Assembly: GCF_029227915.1 (NCBI RefSeq)
Contig: NC_079876.1
Location: 15,316,001-15,380,000, forward strand
Reading direction: 5' to 3'
Length of the DNA stretch: 64,000 nucleotides
Source: Hydractinia symbiolongicarpus
Lineage: Eukaryota > Cnidaria > Hydrozoa > Anthoathecata > Hydractiniidae
Each line of letters opens with the position of its first letter. Positions within the stretch are counted from its first letter, which is position 1. Positions 33,593-44,732 of this stretch are shown here, one piece after another. Below the pieces are notes generated by a model that saw nothing but the letters and a program-made list of their open reading frames with translations, did not search any database and had not been told where the DNA came from. The position numbers were made by a program, and so were the translations under genes.

Positions 33593-36108
33593 AAACATAA
33601 ATACCCTGAGTTATATGCACATCATTTGCTAATGTTATACTATCCATTTCGAAATGAATGTGACTTGAAATCTGCTTCTGGTAGTTATGTTGAAAAACTC
33701 AACGAACCTGGTGTATTATTACTCATAAATGAACATAAGCAAACATTTGAGCCATTTAGTGATCTAATTGACACTGCCTTATCAAACTTGCGTACAGACT
33801 TGCTTACAAATCAAGATGCTTTTACTGCTCATAAAAATGATGAAGTTCAAGATGAAATGATTGAAACAATAGATGAGATTGTGGATGATGAAAATGTTTT
33901 TGCAGATGCTGTACTTTTTGACAGTGAAATCAATGTTTCAACAAATAGTTCAGAATTCCTGAGCGATGCAGAATTGAATCCCATGATTTCATCCTTGAAT
34001 TACAAACAAAAACAAGTGTTCGATTTAGTATATGACTGGGCTTGCAGGTATATAAAAAACTTATCGGCAATAAGAAAAGTAGAAGTTACACCATTGTATA
34101 TTTTTTTGACTGGCGCTGGTGGCTGCGGAAAGTCACATCTAATTAAAACCATATATCAAGCAATGTCCAAGGTACTTTCATATAAATCTAAGGACCTGAA
34201 CAAACCCAAATTTTTTCTTGTGGCTCCTACTGGTGTTGCTGCAATTAATATCAATGGTACTACTATTCATACAGCTTTTGGAATACCTGTTGGTCATTGT
34301 GGAAAGAATTTGCCACGTTTAAATGATAAAAGGAGGAGTACTTTACAGAACAAACTTAGTGAGCTGAAGGCCATTATTGTTGATGAAATTTCTATGGTAT
34401 CAAACTTGCAGTTATTTTATATTCATCTACGTTTAATTGAAATATTTGCATGTCGTGATGAGATTCCATTTGCCGGCATTACAGTGATAGCATGTGGTGA
34501 TTTATATCAACTGCCACCTGTTCAACAACGACCTGTGTATGCTGATTATAAAAGTGACTGGCTCAACTTGGTGCATTTATGGAAGCTTTTCGAATTTGCT
34601 GAGCTTACAGAGGTAATGAGACAAAAAGGTGATAATGTATTAATAGATTTATTAAATAGTGTGAGAATTGGCAAACTTGATAAAAAAGATGAGGAATTAT
34701 TGAAGAATAGAGTAATTTCTCCAAATTATTCTGATTATTCTGCAAATGCACTCCGTATCTTTGCAGAAAATGCTCTTGCCAAAGTACACAACAATATTAT
34801 GCTAGAGTCTGTTGATGCATTCTGTTTTACTATACAATCCATTGATCAACTTCCAAAGAATGTTGCGAAAGGCATTATTGAAAAAGCATTGAATCGCAAT
34901 CAAAGTGAAACCGGGGGTCTTGCTACTGAATTAAAAATCAAAGTTGGTGCAAGAGTAATGCTTACAGTCAATATTGATATTGCTGACAGAGTAATCAATG
35001 GCCAAATAGGTACTGTCAAGCATGTAAAAGCAGACAATGCAAACAAAGTTTCGAAGATATACATGTTATTTGATAACCCCAAGGCAGGCAAGGAGGCCAT
35101 ATTTAAAAGCAATTGTTCAAATAGATGGGTACCAATCGAGAGAGCAGAAGCAAATATCAAACTGAAAACCAGCAAAGATACATCACCTGTAATCAAACGT
35201 ACTCAGTTCCCACTAATGCTATCCTGGGCATGCACTGTACACAAAGTTCAAGGTTTAACACTGGATAAAGTTGTTATTAGCTTTGATTTGGAAAAGCAGC
35301 GTTCATTTAATAATGGCCAGATGTATGTTACACTTAGCAGAGTTACATCTTTGAATGGTATGTGTTTGACAGGAAAATTGTCTAGGTCTGCTATCAAATG
35401 CAATTCTCGTGCTACGTTGGAGTATGATAGACTACGAAATGAGTGTGTTTTTCAGCAGATTCAAAAATTTTCTGCCCCATCACATGATGTATTGACTATA
35501 GCACTGTTGAACACAAGATCGTTATCTCGGCATGCTGTTAACATATCTTTCGATGCAGCGCTTACATTGCATGATTTAATATGCCTAACAGAAACACTAT
35601 TAAATCCTGGCCATGATACTGAAAGTATCGATAATTATTTGGTGAATTTCAGTCCACTTCATAATTGTAACACTGACAAGTTTCAAAGCATTTCACTTTT
35701 TTTCAGAAGAAGCATACATGTACAAAATCATCAGTTTGGTCAAGGTGTTACAATGTTTTCGTTTACTGAGACATCATTTTCATTGGTGCACTGGTTATCT
35801 ATCGAAAATGTAATGATGCCTTAGAACATTTTTATGATGCTCTATCTCGCGCAGTTCAAAATACCAGTGTACATTTCATTCTTGGAGATTTCAATATCAA
35901 TGCACAGGCTCAACCACAAAGATTATCAGATGTTATGCATGATTTCACTCAAATTGTTACCGAACCTACCCATTTAGCTGGAGCCACTCTTGATCATGTT
36001 TATATAAAAAACAGTGTTGTGTTATCATATGATGTGAAATGTTTTGTAAAATGTGTACACTTTTCTGATCATGATGCTGTCAACTTTAGTATAGCAAAGA
36101 AGCTTTAA
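33593..36108 (+). pseudogene. Helentron Pif1 helicase and AP-type endonuclease
   Basis: This is the continuation of the Rep-helicase polyprotein after the Penelope insertion. Pif1 motifs appear in order: Walker A FLTGAGGCGKSHLIK (near 34108), APTGVAAININGTTIHTAFG, Walker B IIVDEISMVS (near 34375), CGDLYQLPPVQ, TEVMRQKGD, SWACTVHKVQGLTLD (near 35225) and GQMYVTLSRV. The endonuclease follows: TIALLNTRSLSRHAVN and LICLTETLL. A frameshift occurs near 35785; in the new frame I read HFILGDFNIN, GATLDHVYIK and HFSDHDAVNFS, the Asn, Asp and His motifs of exonuclease-endonuclease-phosphatase enzymes, ending at a TAA (36106-36108). The helicase part itself has no stop. Confidence 0.86.
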
Positions 36109-36653
36109 AGCCTGGTTGCCCACCACATGAACATTGTTGCCTATATCTCAGTTTCATCTCAGCAGAAGTAAAACTTAGCCTATCCATCGTCCAGCTAAAA
36201 TCGAATATATTTTCATCGTTAGGCAATGATGATATGTTTTATATTTTTTCAATTTTGCCAGGTTTAATGTTTGTGTATATTCATTGTATATTTTTCTTTG
36301 TACATGCTATAGCTTTGTAAATTTATTTATGACTATATCTGTATAGTACGTGACTTTGTACTGAGAAAAAGTAAATAAATCGATTTTTCAGTCAGTCTGC
36401 AATAAAAATGTAAAAAATTTTATAGGCACTAGGAATATATGTTGGTATTGTTAAAGGCTGTGGAATGTCAAAGAGACTAATCGAGAAATGCATCGACTCT
36501 GTTGTTTAGAAGTGTTAATTAAGGGTGATAAATATCTGCTGAGTGGTATTATTTTCACTTTACACACACGTCAAAACGTCAATAATCGGGCGAATGCGCG
36601 GAAAGTAAAGTACATACTGCAATAACTCTTACTATCTCATCTCATTTTTTCAG
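36109..36653. other. Helentron 3' flank / non-coding
   Basis: AT-rich, no gene. No clear Helentron 3' hairpin or terminus was identified. Confidence 0.35.
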
Positions 36654-37072
36654 AAATGAACATTATCACGCAAAAAAGAGTGACATCAAGAAACCAAGTC
36701 CACGAACCAGAACTTCATACGAAACTCTTCAATTCAATTGGGAATGAACAGACAGTAAGTTTAATTTCGTGTTTCATTTTTCGGAACTCCTTACTTTTAA
36801 AAAATGTATCACTTTCAAGGATATAAGAAATCTAAAAATTGGGCTCTTGAGACGCAAACACGCAAGATAAACGATGTCTATTTTTGATTCATATGCGGTT
36901 GTTCTATAAGTAGGCTATCACACTCGAAATTTATGGAAGTACTGCAATGTGATTCGTTCCACGATTTGTCTCTCTTTATAGCTTTTTGGAACATCAATGT
37001 AGCTGACAAAATGCATTACTACGTATTGATTTGGAACGAATACAAATTCAAAAAGAACATTGTGGGTAAGAA
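36654..37072 (+). CDS. Two possible coding exons of an unknown gene
   Basis: A candidate exon 36654-36754 follows TTTTTTCAG, contains ATG (36656) with 33 open codons (start MNIITQKRVTSRNQ), and ends at ACA|GTAAGT. A second candidate lies between a CTTTATAG acceptor near 36980 and a donor GTAAGA near 37065. It is open only in entry phase 2 (FWNINVADKMHYYVLIWNEY). The phases of the two do not match, so they cannot simply be joined. Possibly a host gene with a missing exon, possibly chance. Confidence 0.22.
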
Positions 37073-37159
37073 ATTTTTGCAGATATCGTTTATAACTTTG
37101 TTATGGTTTCTGAATAACGTGCAAACTTCAATCGTTTTTAGATGGAGCAATCGCCTAGA

Positions 37160-37582
37160 AGTACGAATTTCGATACATTTCGATACAATTGATAGCTCGT
37201 AATGTTCATTCGCAACATATAGAAGTGCGAATATCGATACAACTGATAGCTCGTAATGTTCATTCGCAACGTATAGAAGTGAGAATTTCGATACAACTGA
37301 TAGCTCGTAATGTTTATTCGCAATGTAAACAAGTGCGAATTTCGATAAAACTAATAACTCGTAATGTTCCTTCACAACGTATAGAAGTGGCATTTCGATA
37401 CAACTGATAGCTCGTAATGTTCATTCGCAACGTATAGAGTTGCGAACTTCGATACAACTGATAGCTCGTAATGTTCATTCGCAACGTATATAAGTGCAAA
37501 TTTCTGTACAACTGATAGCTCGTAATGTTCGTTCGCAACGCATAGAAGAAGTACGAACTTCGATACGATTGATAGGTCGTAA
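37160..37582. repeat. Minisatellite, ~8 copies of ~53 bp
   Basis: The unit reads approximately GTGCGAATTTCGATACAACT, then GATAGCTCGTAATGTTCATT, then CGCAACGTATAGAA. Copies differ by point changes and 1-3-bp indels (for example GTGGCATTTCG near 37387 and AGAAGAAG near 37545). Several frames stay open on both strands because the unit lacks stops in some frames, so the open frames here are a by-product. Confidence 0.9.
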
Positions 37583-38479
37583 TACTATTTCATCCCTAAT
37601 CTCAGCTCGAAAAAAACACAACAACTTCTTTCACGAAATGTTCAGTAGAAGATAAAGATGATGCTTCCGGAATTAAAATATCGACCCGTGGAGACCATTG
37701 ACTTTGTTTTACATTTGTGAATATATAATATACATACACTTCATTTGAACTGTGTCGTTTTGAATAACTGATTGCCCCTTGCAAATTGCTTTGCCAATTG
37801 CGAGAAAACCTAAGCGATTTTATATTAACAAGTGTGAATAATTACAGGAAAAACCTAAGAATATGAAAGTTTTTTGCCCGCAAACGTGGGAATAAACTTT
37901 CGCAGATGACGTCTTTTGATAATTTCGCGAGAATAAATTTTCGCGTGTAACGCATTTCAAAGAATTTTCTCGGCAGAAAAATGGCAAATGCTTTACATTT
38001 CTCACTACTTAGTGCGTTATTTGCAACGTACACAAAACAGCTCTGACACCGGTCTAAGAAGGCGCAGATCACCCTAGTCAGTTCAACCATGGTTCAACTC
38101 TAATATAAGGTGCGTCATTCTCCTAACTAGACATGTTTGAAAGTTCCTGTACCCCTCACTTGTCTTTCTACATATACATTGCTTCTACATAGTATCGAGA
38201 AAGAAAGAGTTTAGAAAACAAGTTTTCGTACAATTTCCTGATCAGCAAAATACAGTTTTTTTAGTTATTAGAGTTTCCTCATTTTCTATACCCTTCATCA
38301 ATCTAATTAGCATAAAATTTAGAAAACCTACTGTGAGATAAATTTCTTTCTGACGAGGAATTTTCCATTTACAGGCAAAAAACACATTTTCTATTCCCTG
38401 GGTCGTTTGTTTTTATCACGTGAGCTCCTCCTTGTGTTCGTAGTCAATTTGTATTCAAGGAGGTATATTCAACACTATA
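37583..38479. other. Non-coding
   Basis: No gene recognised. A short inverted-type motif set (TTTCGCGAGAATAAATTTTCGCG, 37922-37945) resembles the CGCGAA-rich ends seen at 20165 and 23415. Confidence 0.35.
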
Positions 38480-38756
38480 CAGTAGACTCCCGGTTATTCG
38501 AAGCCTCAAGGGGGATAAGAATTTACTTCGAATAACCGGGAGTTCGAATAACTGAAAAATTCGTTTTCCCGCCAGATTTTCAACTTAACCTTAAGGGGAT
38601 GGACTTTTCTTAAGTAATTGAGGCATTGTGGTTCAGTTAAGCGTGTAAACACAAAGAATTTTTACTTTTTGAAGAAAGAATAAATTTGAACAAATTGTTA
38701 ACAGGTTTTAAAATATGAAAGTTATAAAGAAAATGTATCTAGTAAATACAAGGAGT

Positions 38757-41421
38757 TCAACTCTTAAAAAAATCTTTAATGCTACATTGTTTTTTACTAT
38801 CGATGTAGTGTTTTTGACATGTACGTTTTATCATGTTTAACTGCTTTCTGATTTCAAGACCATTCTCGTCAAACAAAGACCATCTTTCCAACAATTCTAA
38901 GGCCTCTTCCAACTCTGACTGCTTTGGCTTCTTCGGGGGGATGTCATGTGCCTCAATTTCATCATCATTGTCATCTTCAAGATTCGGCGCGTTTTGATCT
39001 TTGTCCTCATTAAGTACGATTTCCACGATTTCCTCATCAGTCAATTCAATTGATTTACTCGTACATACCTCAAAATCAATATCCACAAAATCATCTGCGT
39101 TAAAGATGTCGCCGTCAACTTCTCTTTATTTCAACTCGCTTATGCTGTCAGAAAGAGATTTAAATGGGTCATCAGCATCATTGAGACTCGTGATCTGTGC
39201 TTCTTTTGAGATGCCTGCCTTCTTAAAGCAGTTTTTAACGGTGTCTTTTGAAACAGCGTCCCATGATTTGACCAAGATTTGCATCCCTTCAAGAATGTTA
39301 ATTTTAGGGACCTCTTTACCGCCGTCAATGAACTTTATTTGACGTATGACAAGATTTAACCGGTAATATGCCTTCAATGCTCGGTTTACACCTTGATCCA
39401 TGGGCTGGGTCTTAGACGTTGTATTTGGTGGTAGAAAAACTAATTCTACTGCTTTAAGACCAGTGACTTCTGGATCAGCTGGGCAATTGTCAATTATCAA
39501 GACAATCTTTCGACCCGCAGTTTCAAATTTAACATCGAGTTTTTTCACATAATCGGTAAAGATTTCAGAATCCATCCAGGCCTTCATTTGAGCTTTGTAC
39601 CGACAGGGAAGACTTCTGACTCCTTTGAAACAGCGCGGTGTAACCGATTTTCCGATAACGAACATGGGCAACTTTTCACCTAGGGCATTTCCTGCTGCAA
39701 GTCCTGTTAAACGAACTTTGCTGAACTTTCCACCAGCACATCTTTCACCTTTGGCATGATAGGTATTTGTTGGAAGCATCTGGTAGAACAAGCCGAATTC
39801 ATCAGCATTGAAAATGTCTTGTAAATCATAGCGTGACAAAATGGTTGGCAGGTGTGTTTCTTCCCAGCTTGCTGTCATCCCTGGTGTACAAGACTTTTCC
39901 TCTCCAGAAATAATTCTGTAAATCATGTTTTGTCTGTACTTCCATCTGTCTAGCCAGCCTTCTGAAGCTTTAAAATCAGGTTCGTTGAATTGCTTTGCAA
40001 AATCCAATGCTTTTTCTCGAATGTTTTGACCACTAATCGGCACAGTTCTTTCACGAGCGTTAAACCACATAGTTTTATACTAAACGATAAATCTGAGAAC
40101 TAACTAACTTTAAGTTTTGATCGCAATAAAAAGAAACAAATTAACTAAACAACACATGTCTAAAAAAACTGTTGAAATATGAAAGTATATAAACGAAATT
40201 AAAATACCCGACGTTTCGTTTGTGAGGTAAAGATGGTAGCTGCAATTAGCGATGGACTAATTCCCGTGATTGTTCTCACGGTCTAACGGCTAGTACCTCA
40301 TAAAGTTAATTTATCATCAATAGTGTGTATGTATTCTGCGATGCGACAATAAGGTAATCATCTACAAAGATGAGCATTCTAAAGTATTAAAAACACGTAA
40401 ATAGCCTTTACTTTTGTTATCACAACCACAATTTTCCAGGAAACTTTTTTTGGAAACTTCAGACGAGGTTTGTTGCGTTTGAACTTTCTAAGTATGAAAA
40501 GCTCGTCTTAGCTTTTGACTACATTCGTCGTACAAATGTGACCGCAAAAATCAGTTAAAGATGTCAAAATTCGTCATCTTCTTGATCCGTTGTTACATCG
40601 CCATCCTTTGTATATGCTTTATAGCATTTGAACATTAATGATGGAAATGACTTTTAAAGTATCTGCTAGTTCGCTGGATGAATTGCCGTAATCTCTCTTT
40701 GTCCGTCCTTAAAAATTTATCCTGGATATGTGTAGGCATTTTTTTTTTATCAAAGTTTTTACACGTCTCCTATATGCATGTACACTCTTTAAGAAGATAA
40801 CAATACTAAAATTTAAACCAGGCTAGTTATTATTCTTTTTTTATCTATTGTTTTAAATAATAGAACTATGTTCTGTTGTTTATAACCTGAATATTCCTAA
40901 AAAAAAGCTTGCATATTACGCAATATCCTAATTTAAACTTGTAGGAAATGTACAAAAACAAAATAGAATTTAATGAGAAATCTCCAATCTTTTAAGAGAA
41001 ATTCTCCAGGAAGCTATTTATTTTCTGGGGGTAGGGGGCAATCTGAAGTTACGGAGGGGTGCATTTTCTAAGGGTAAGGAGGAATTCACCGGGGGACAAT
41101 TTTGTGACCTGAGATTACTATAACGCATTTTAAAGTCCTTGATTTTTCTTTAACGAACCACTTGTAAACTGCTTTATCAATGTTATCGTATTTTCCGGAA
41201 GAAAGCTTTTGTCTTTTAACTCCATACTGGCCTGATTCATACTTGGTAAAAATGTCACTTTTATTCTTAACCCAGTATGAAAGTGTGTTAGGTGGGACAC
41301 CATACTTTTTAGCAATAGACTTTTTAGTTGTTCCTTCTTCTTCAAGCTCTTTCAAAGCAAGATATTTTTCTTTGAACGTCAGAACAGTTTTCTTCCTTGA
41401 CGTTGTCTGAGCGGTTGCCAT
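38757..41421 (-). pseudogene. Tigger transposase, one in-frame stop
   Basis: The N-terminal exon (from ATG 41421) encodes a CENP-B-type helix-turn-helix: LTFKEKYLALKELEEEGTTK, KKYGVPPNTLSYWVKN, ending VYKWFVKEKSR. After about 1 kb without coding sequence the second exon (from an acceptor before 40079) continues MWFNARERTVPISG into the DDE domain: NADEFGLFYQMLP (first Asp), IVLIIDNCPAD (second) and NTTSKTQPMDQGV (third). All exon junction options are phase 0, so the exact donor is unclear. A TAA at 39126-39128 interrupts the frame, which then stays open in the same frame to 38757 (acidic tail, ALELLERWSLFDENG). A full-length enzyme is thus one codon away from an intact frame. Confidence 0.88.
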
Positions 41422-41487
41422 CTTTAATGTGGATTTAAAGAGCCTTTAAAAAGTTTGTTTACATCCACCCACTTGTTTTTTAATCGA

Positions 41488-41580
41488 GCTTTCGAAACGT
41501 TCGAAAATTAGATGAAACGTTTGAAAATCAAAGGAAACGTTCGAATTTTGAATGATCCTTTTAAAACGTTCGAATGTTAT
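41488..41580. promoter_or_regulatory. Repeated AAACGTTCGAA motifs between divergent genes
   Basis: Five variants of (G)AAACGTTYGAAA/T lie within about 95 bp between the transposase ATG (41421, minus) and the passenger ATG (41650, plus). They share the TTCGAA core with the sub-terminal repeats of the element. They may be transposase or host-factor sites in a shared promoter; this is inference. Confidence 0.5.
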
Positions 41581-41649
41581 AAAACGAAACGAAACAACAC
41601 AACAACAAAGCAGTCACACCACAATTAGGACGAAGAAGTGAAAATTACA

Positions 41650-42072
41650 ATGGATCTTGTTTCAATGATAATCAACGAAACACAGCCGATAGAAATCATT
41701 CTTATCAAGTATTATGAGAGTAACTCAACCGTTATGGGATATCATGAGTATCAAAAGAAATGGAACGCTGTTATTGGTGAAGTCCTAGAAGCTAAAATGG
41801 AACCAACAAACGACATAGACAAATATGCAGTGGCGGTCTGCAAAAAAGGAGATATTGTTGGTCATTTGCCTAAAGGAAAAACAGGAACATTTGCCAAAAA
41901 GATATTTTACTTTCTGAAGTCAGAGATGTTGTGTACTTGCAAAGTAAAAGTGACAGGGAAAAGAACTAACTTTGGAGATGATAAGGGATTGAGGATCCCC
42001 TGTTTGCTTCAATTCTCTGGACCGAAGGAGAATATTGAACTTTTGAAGAAATTGCTTGAAGAGTGTAAATAG
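41650..42072 (+). CDS. HIRAN-like passenger protein of the Tigger element
   Basis: 140 codons from ATG 41650, no interruption. VMGYHEYQKKWNAVIGEVLE, then EPTNDIDKYAVAVCKKGDIV, then GHLPKGKTG and CTCKVKVTGKRTNFGDDKGL, IPCLLQFSG: the pattern (GY..Y...W.AviGE.L....EP.N..D.YAVAV.K.g.iVGHLP) of a HIRAN-type domain found alone in many animal mobile-element proteins and, in other settings, in DNA-repair helicases such as HLTF where it binds 3' DNA ends. It lies wholly inside the Tigger ends and is divergent to the transposase, so it moves with the element. Its role in transposition is unknown. Confidence 0.75.
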   Translation: MDLVSMIINETQPIEIILIKYYESNSTVMGYHEYQKKWNAVIGEVLEAKMEPTNDIDKYAVAVCKKGDIVGHLPKGKTGTFAKKIFYFLKSEMLCTCKVKVTGKRTNFGDDKGLRIPCLLQFSGPKENIELLKKLLEECK

Positions 42073-42375
42073 CCATGAATATTGAAACATGATTTTTTGA
42101 AGAAAAAAAGTGTTTTAATCGCAGAAAATCAATGTTCTCACTAGACGATCTCCCAATAAGAAAAATTCGAATAACTTAGGGTGACTTAGCCTATAATTGG
42201 CCCCAAGGGGAATAAAAATTACTTCGAATAACCGAATTATTCGAATAACTGAAGTTCGAATAACCGAGAGTGTTTTTGCCTGAGTTGGGTAAGCAGATCC
42301 AAGGGGAACGCCATCTCACTTCGAATAACCGAATTATTCGAATAAGTGCAGGTTCGAATAATCGGGAGTCTACTG

Positions 42376-42639
42376 TATTTGTTTTGATAGTGAAAAGTAG
42401 TATAAAGTTGAATTGTGGCTGTTCGCACGAATTCCACTAGGCGAATATTTCGCCTAGTGGAATTCCACCTTTAGCAAGTAGTTCCGAATTTTTCCAGCTG
42501 CCACGTTTCATTCTTTATTTTGCCGAAATGCATCCTAGTTAAAAGGTTCTTGAATTTGATTGGTTGGTGTTTTTCTAATTGTGTTGGGTTTTTTAACAAC
42601 TTCACGCACGCACATGTTCTACAGAAGTGAAATGCGAAA
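42376..42639. other. Short spacer / 5' region of the OB-fold gene
   Basis: Contains a perfect palindrome, GCGAATATTCGCC-like, near 42441-42455 (AGGCGAATATTTCGCCT). Otherwise featureless. Confidence 0.4.
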
Positions 42640-44406
42640 ATGGCTCAAAGAAAAGGTAGTCTTTTGTTCAGTCAGTTGCCGATATGATTTTTGATTTGAT
42701 TTTTTAAGGTTAATTCCTTCTGCTTGGATTTAATAAATTTTAAATTTCATTTTTAGGTCAAGGTAGTTCAACAAACAATGGTGGGGGGAAGGGGGGGGGG
42801 ATCTTATAAAAAAGGTGAGATATTTTTGCTATTGGCACTGCTTTTTCGAAGGATACATCACTTTTCCCTGCTATGGCTATAACGTTTTAACCTCGAATTT
42901 TCAGTATTTTATTGTCTTTTTCCCTTTTCTCTCTCAATGTCCCAAAAGGTACAATATTGATTGGTATAAAGTTCTTGTTTCACCAGAAATTTTGCCAGAA
43001 ATTTTTTCTACAAAAAATAAACACGAGAAGATTTCTCATTTTGATACAGTTCTATTCATACAAGTTCACATATATATTTTATTAAATTTTATCTACATGA
43101 ATAATGTTGAATGAATAGAAGTTTCTCTTTTTTACAAATAAGAAAAACCTTGTCACTGTTTTCTCTTTTTTCAAGGAACATTTTGCAAAGTTCTAGCCAG
43201 CTACCACTTTTAGTAAAATTTCATTTTAAATTTTAAATTAGATGAGAGCTTGAAAGCTTACGTTCATGCGGTGTCACCAATTAAGAAAAGCAGAAATGGC
43301 AAAGTCGAGTACTTTAATCTAAAGTTGCAGACAGTCTCCAGCACGTATGATTCAGTGGTGTACAATGAAGATGTAAAGTCGACGTTAAATGAAGCTCAAC
43401 AATCAAAATCACCGATTAAGTTGCAGAATTTTAAAAGGAAATCAAATTTCAAAAATAATGCTGCAACCGACATTCAAATAAGCAGAGGAACGAAAATTCA
43501 AGTTCTTGAAAAAGCATCTTTTCCTCTCTGCAAGCTTTCGAAATCTATTTCACCAAAACTTAAAATTAAAGACATCAAGTTGAATTCGTATGATCGGCAA
43601 GAAGTTACTGTCATAGGATACATTGACAAAAAAGGTAAATTAAATTTACATGCGAGTAAGCTATGCCTCATTTTGCCTGCTCGACAACTGAACAAGTGAA
43701 GACCACACCCACACAAAGTTGCATGAAAATTGTATCAATTAAGAACACAACCTCTCCTCCTTCTCCCCCACTTGAAAATCCATTGTCAGCGTATTATTAT
43801 TGTTATATAGATTGCTACGACACAAACTTCAGAGAAGGATCTTCACGGAAGATGGAAGTGTACTTATTCGACGAATCCGATGTAATTCCATTGACCTTAT
43901 GGAATGACTTCATAGATAGTGTCAACACTGGACCATACCAAATTTCCAATGCAATCGTTCGTGTATTACATGATGATGACAAGGTGCTCGCTACGGGTCC
44001 GGAAACAATATTCGAAGTAACAACAAAAAAATTCATTTTGAAACCTGCGCCAAAGTTATATCGCCAAGCAAAGTTTCCTCTTGCTGATGTTGCGATTGTC
44101 AACCGACAACTCAAATGTCACAAGTGTGGTAAGGACTTTAATCACCTTACTCCCGACTGCGAATTTGTAAAGTGCGTATGCAGTGTTATTTCACGTTCTT
44201 CGCAACTGAAGGTGAACCGCATAGCTAAGGTCACTACCCAGGATAATAAGGAGGAAATCACAATATTCCAACCACAGCTCTTCGAGTATGCGCTAAAGTA
44301 CAAGCTTAATGGAAATAACGAGGAAGCTTTGACAGTTGCTCTTTTAAAAGATTCCGAGACATCCTTCATAATTGACAGACATGATATCTGTATTTGTTTT
44401 TTGTAA
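42640..44406 (+). CDS. RPA-like OB-fold, zinc-ribbon protein (four exons)
   Basis: Exons 42640-42655, 42757-42780, 43242-43634 and 43697-44406 give an uninterrupted frame of 380 residues; all junctions have GT-AG and agree in phase 1. The second donor (GTGGGG) and the 62-bp third intron are the weakest parts. The start reads MAQRKGQGSSTNNDESLKAY, then VHAVSPIKKSRNGKVEYFNL (first OB-like segment), VTVIGYIDKKG (second), VYLFDESDVIPLTLWNDFID (third), and a zinc-ribbon CHKCGKDF...CEFVKCVCS. The arrangement resembles the large subunit of replication protein A and a family of such proteins that is multiplied in animal genomes, often near mobile elements. Likely a single-strand DNA-binding protein. 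Whether it is a host gene or transposon cargo is open; its start is 264 bp beyond the Tigger end. Confidence 0.68.
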
Positions 44407-44544
44407 ACTTTTCCATATGTTGACAGGGTGTTGAAGAAAACTACCGAAGAACGAACACATTTTCAATTTTTGTTATTTTTATAGTTACTTTGGTATATTA
44501 TTTGTAAGCTACCATTGTATGTTCTATTAAAAAATAGTGCGTAG

Positions 44545-44672
44545 CGACTTCATAGACAGTGTCAAATCTGGTCATACCAAATTTCAAATTTTGATCGTTC
44601 GTGTATTTGTATTTCTCTTTTATTAACTTTATATTATTTGCAAGCTACCATTTTATGTTTAAAAAATAGTAT
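44545..44672 (+). repeat. Partial duplicate of the OB-fold gene's last exon and 3' flank
   Basis: 'cgacttcatagacagtgtcaa' and 'atcgttcgtgtat' repeat, in diverged form, the coding stretch at 43908-43965. The following 'ttatattatttgcaagctac' and 'aaaaaatagt' repeat the 3' flank at 44490-44540. It is a small local duplication of a coding fragment joined to downstream sequence. Confidence 0.7.
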
Positions 44673-44732
44673 GCAGGTCATGCACACAAAAAAAATCTTG
44701 TTGATTGTTTTTTTCTGAAAATTTTGTCACGG

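Larger units (their letters stand above)
27948..36400 (+). mobile_element. Helentron-type rolling-circle transposon, decayed, ends approximate
   Basis: Coding order on the plus strand: 2A-bearing leader and C76-like cysteine protease, HUH Rep, Pif1 helicase, AP-type endonuclease. A Rep-helicase with a C-terminal endonuclease is the defining layout of Helentrons (Helitron2-like), unlike classical Helitrons. The reading frame is broken at about 28610, about 28990, 30684 (stop), about 31140 and about 35785, and by a Penelope-like insertion at 32125-33580. Terminal sequences were not identified, so the limits given are only the coding region plus short flanks. Confidence 0.8.
38480..42375. mobile_element. 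Tigger (pogo/mariner) transposon, complete ends
   Basis: The left end CAGTAGACTCCCGGTTATTC (38480) is inverted at the right end (...GAATAATCGGGAGTCTACTG, ending 42375), and TA flanks both sides (38478-38479, 42376-42377). Sub-terminal TTCGAATAAC repeats are present at both ends, two or three at the left and five or more at the right. Length 3,896 bp. The element carries a CENP-B/DDE transposase on the minus strand and a HIRAN-like gene on the plus strand. Confidence 0.95.

Noticed and set aside
34900-35196. 98-codon minus-strand frame inside the Pif1 helicase
   Set aside because: Antisense shadow of conserved helicase motifs on the plus strand.
36654-37072. A two-exon host gene with a confident model
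   Set aside because: The exit phase of the first candidate exon does not match the only open phase of the second.
37019-37538. Repetitive proteins encoded by the 53-bp array
   Set aside because: Open frames on both strands arise because the unit lacks stops; no start, splice or composition signal supports coding.
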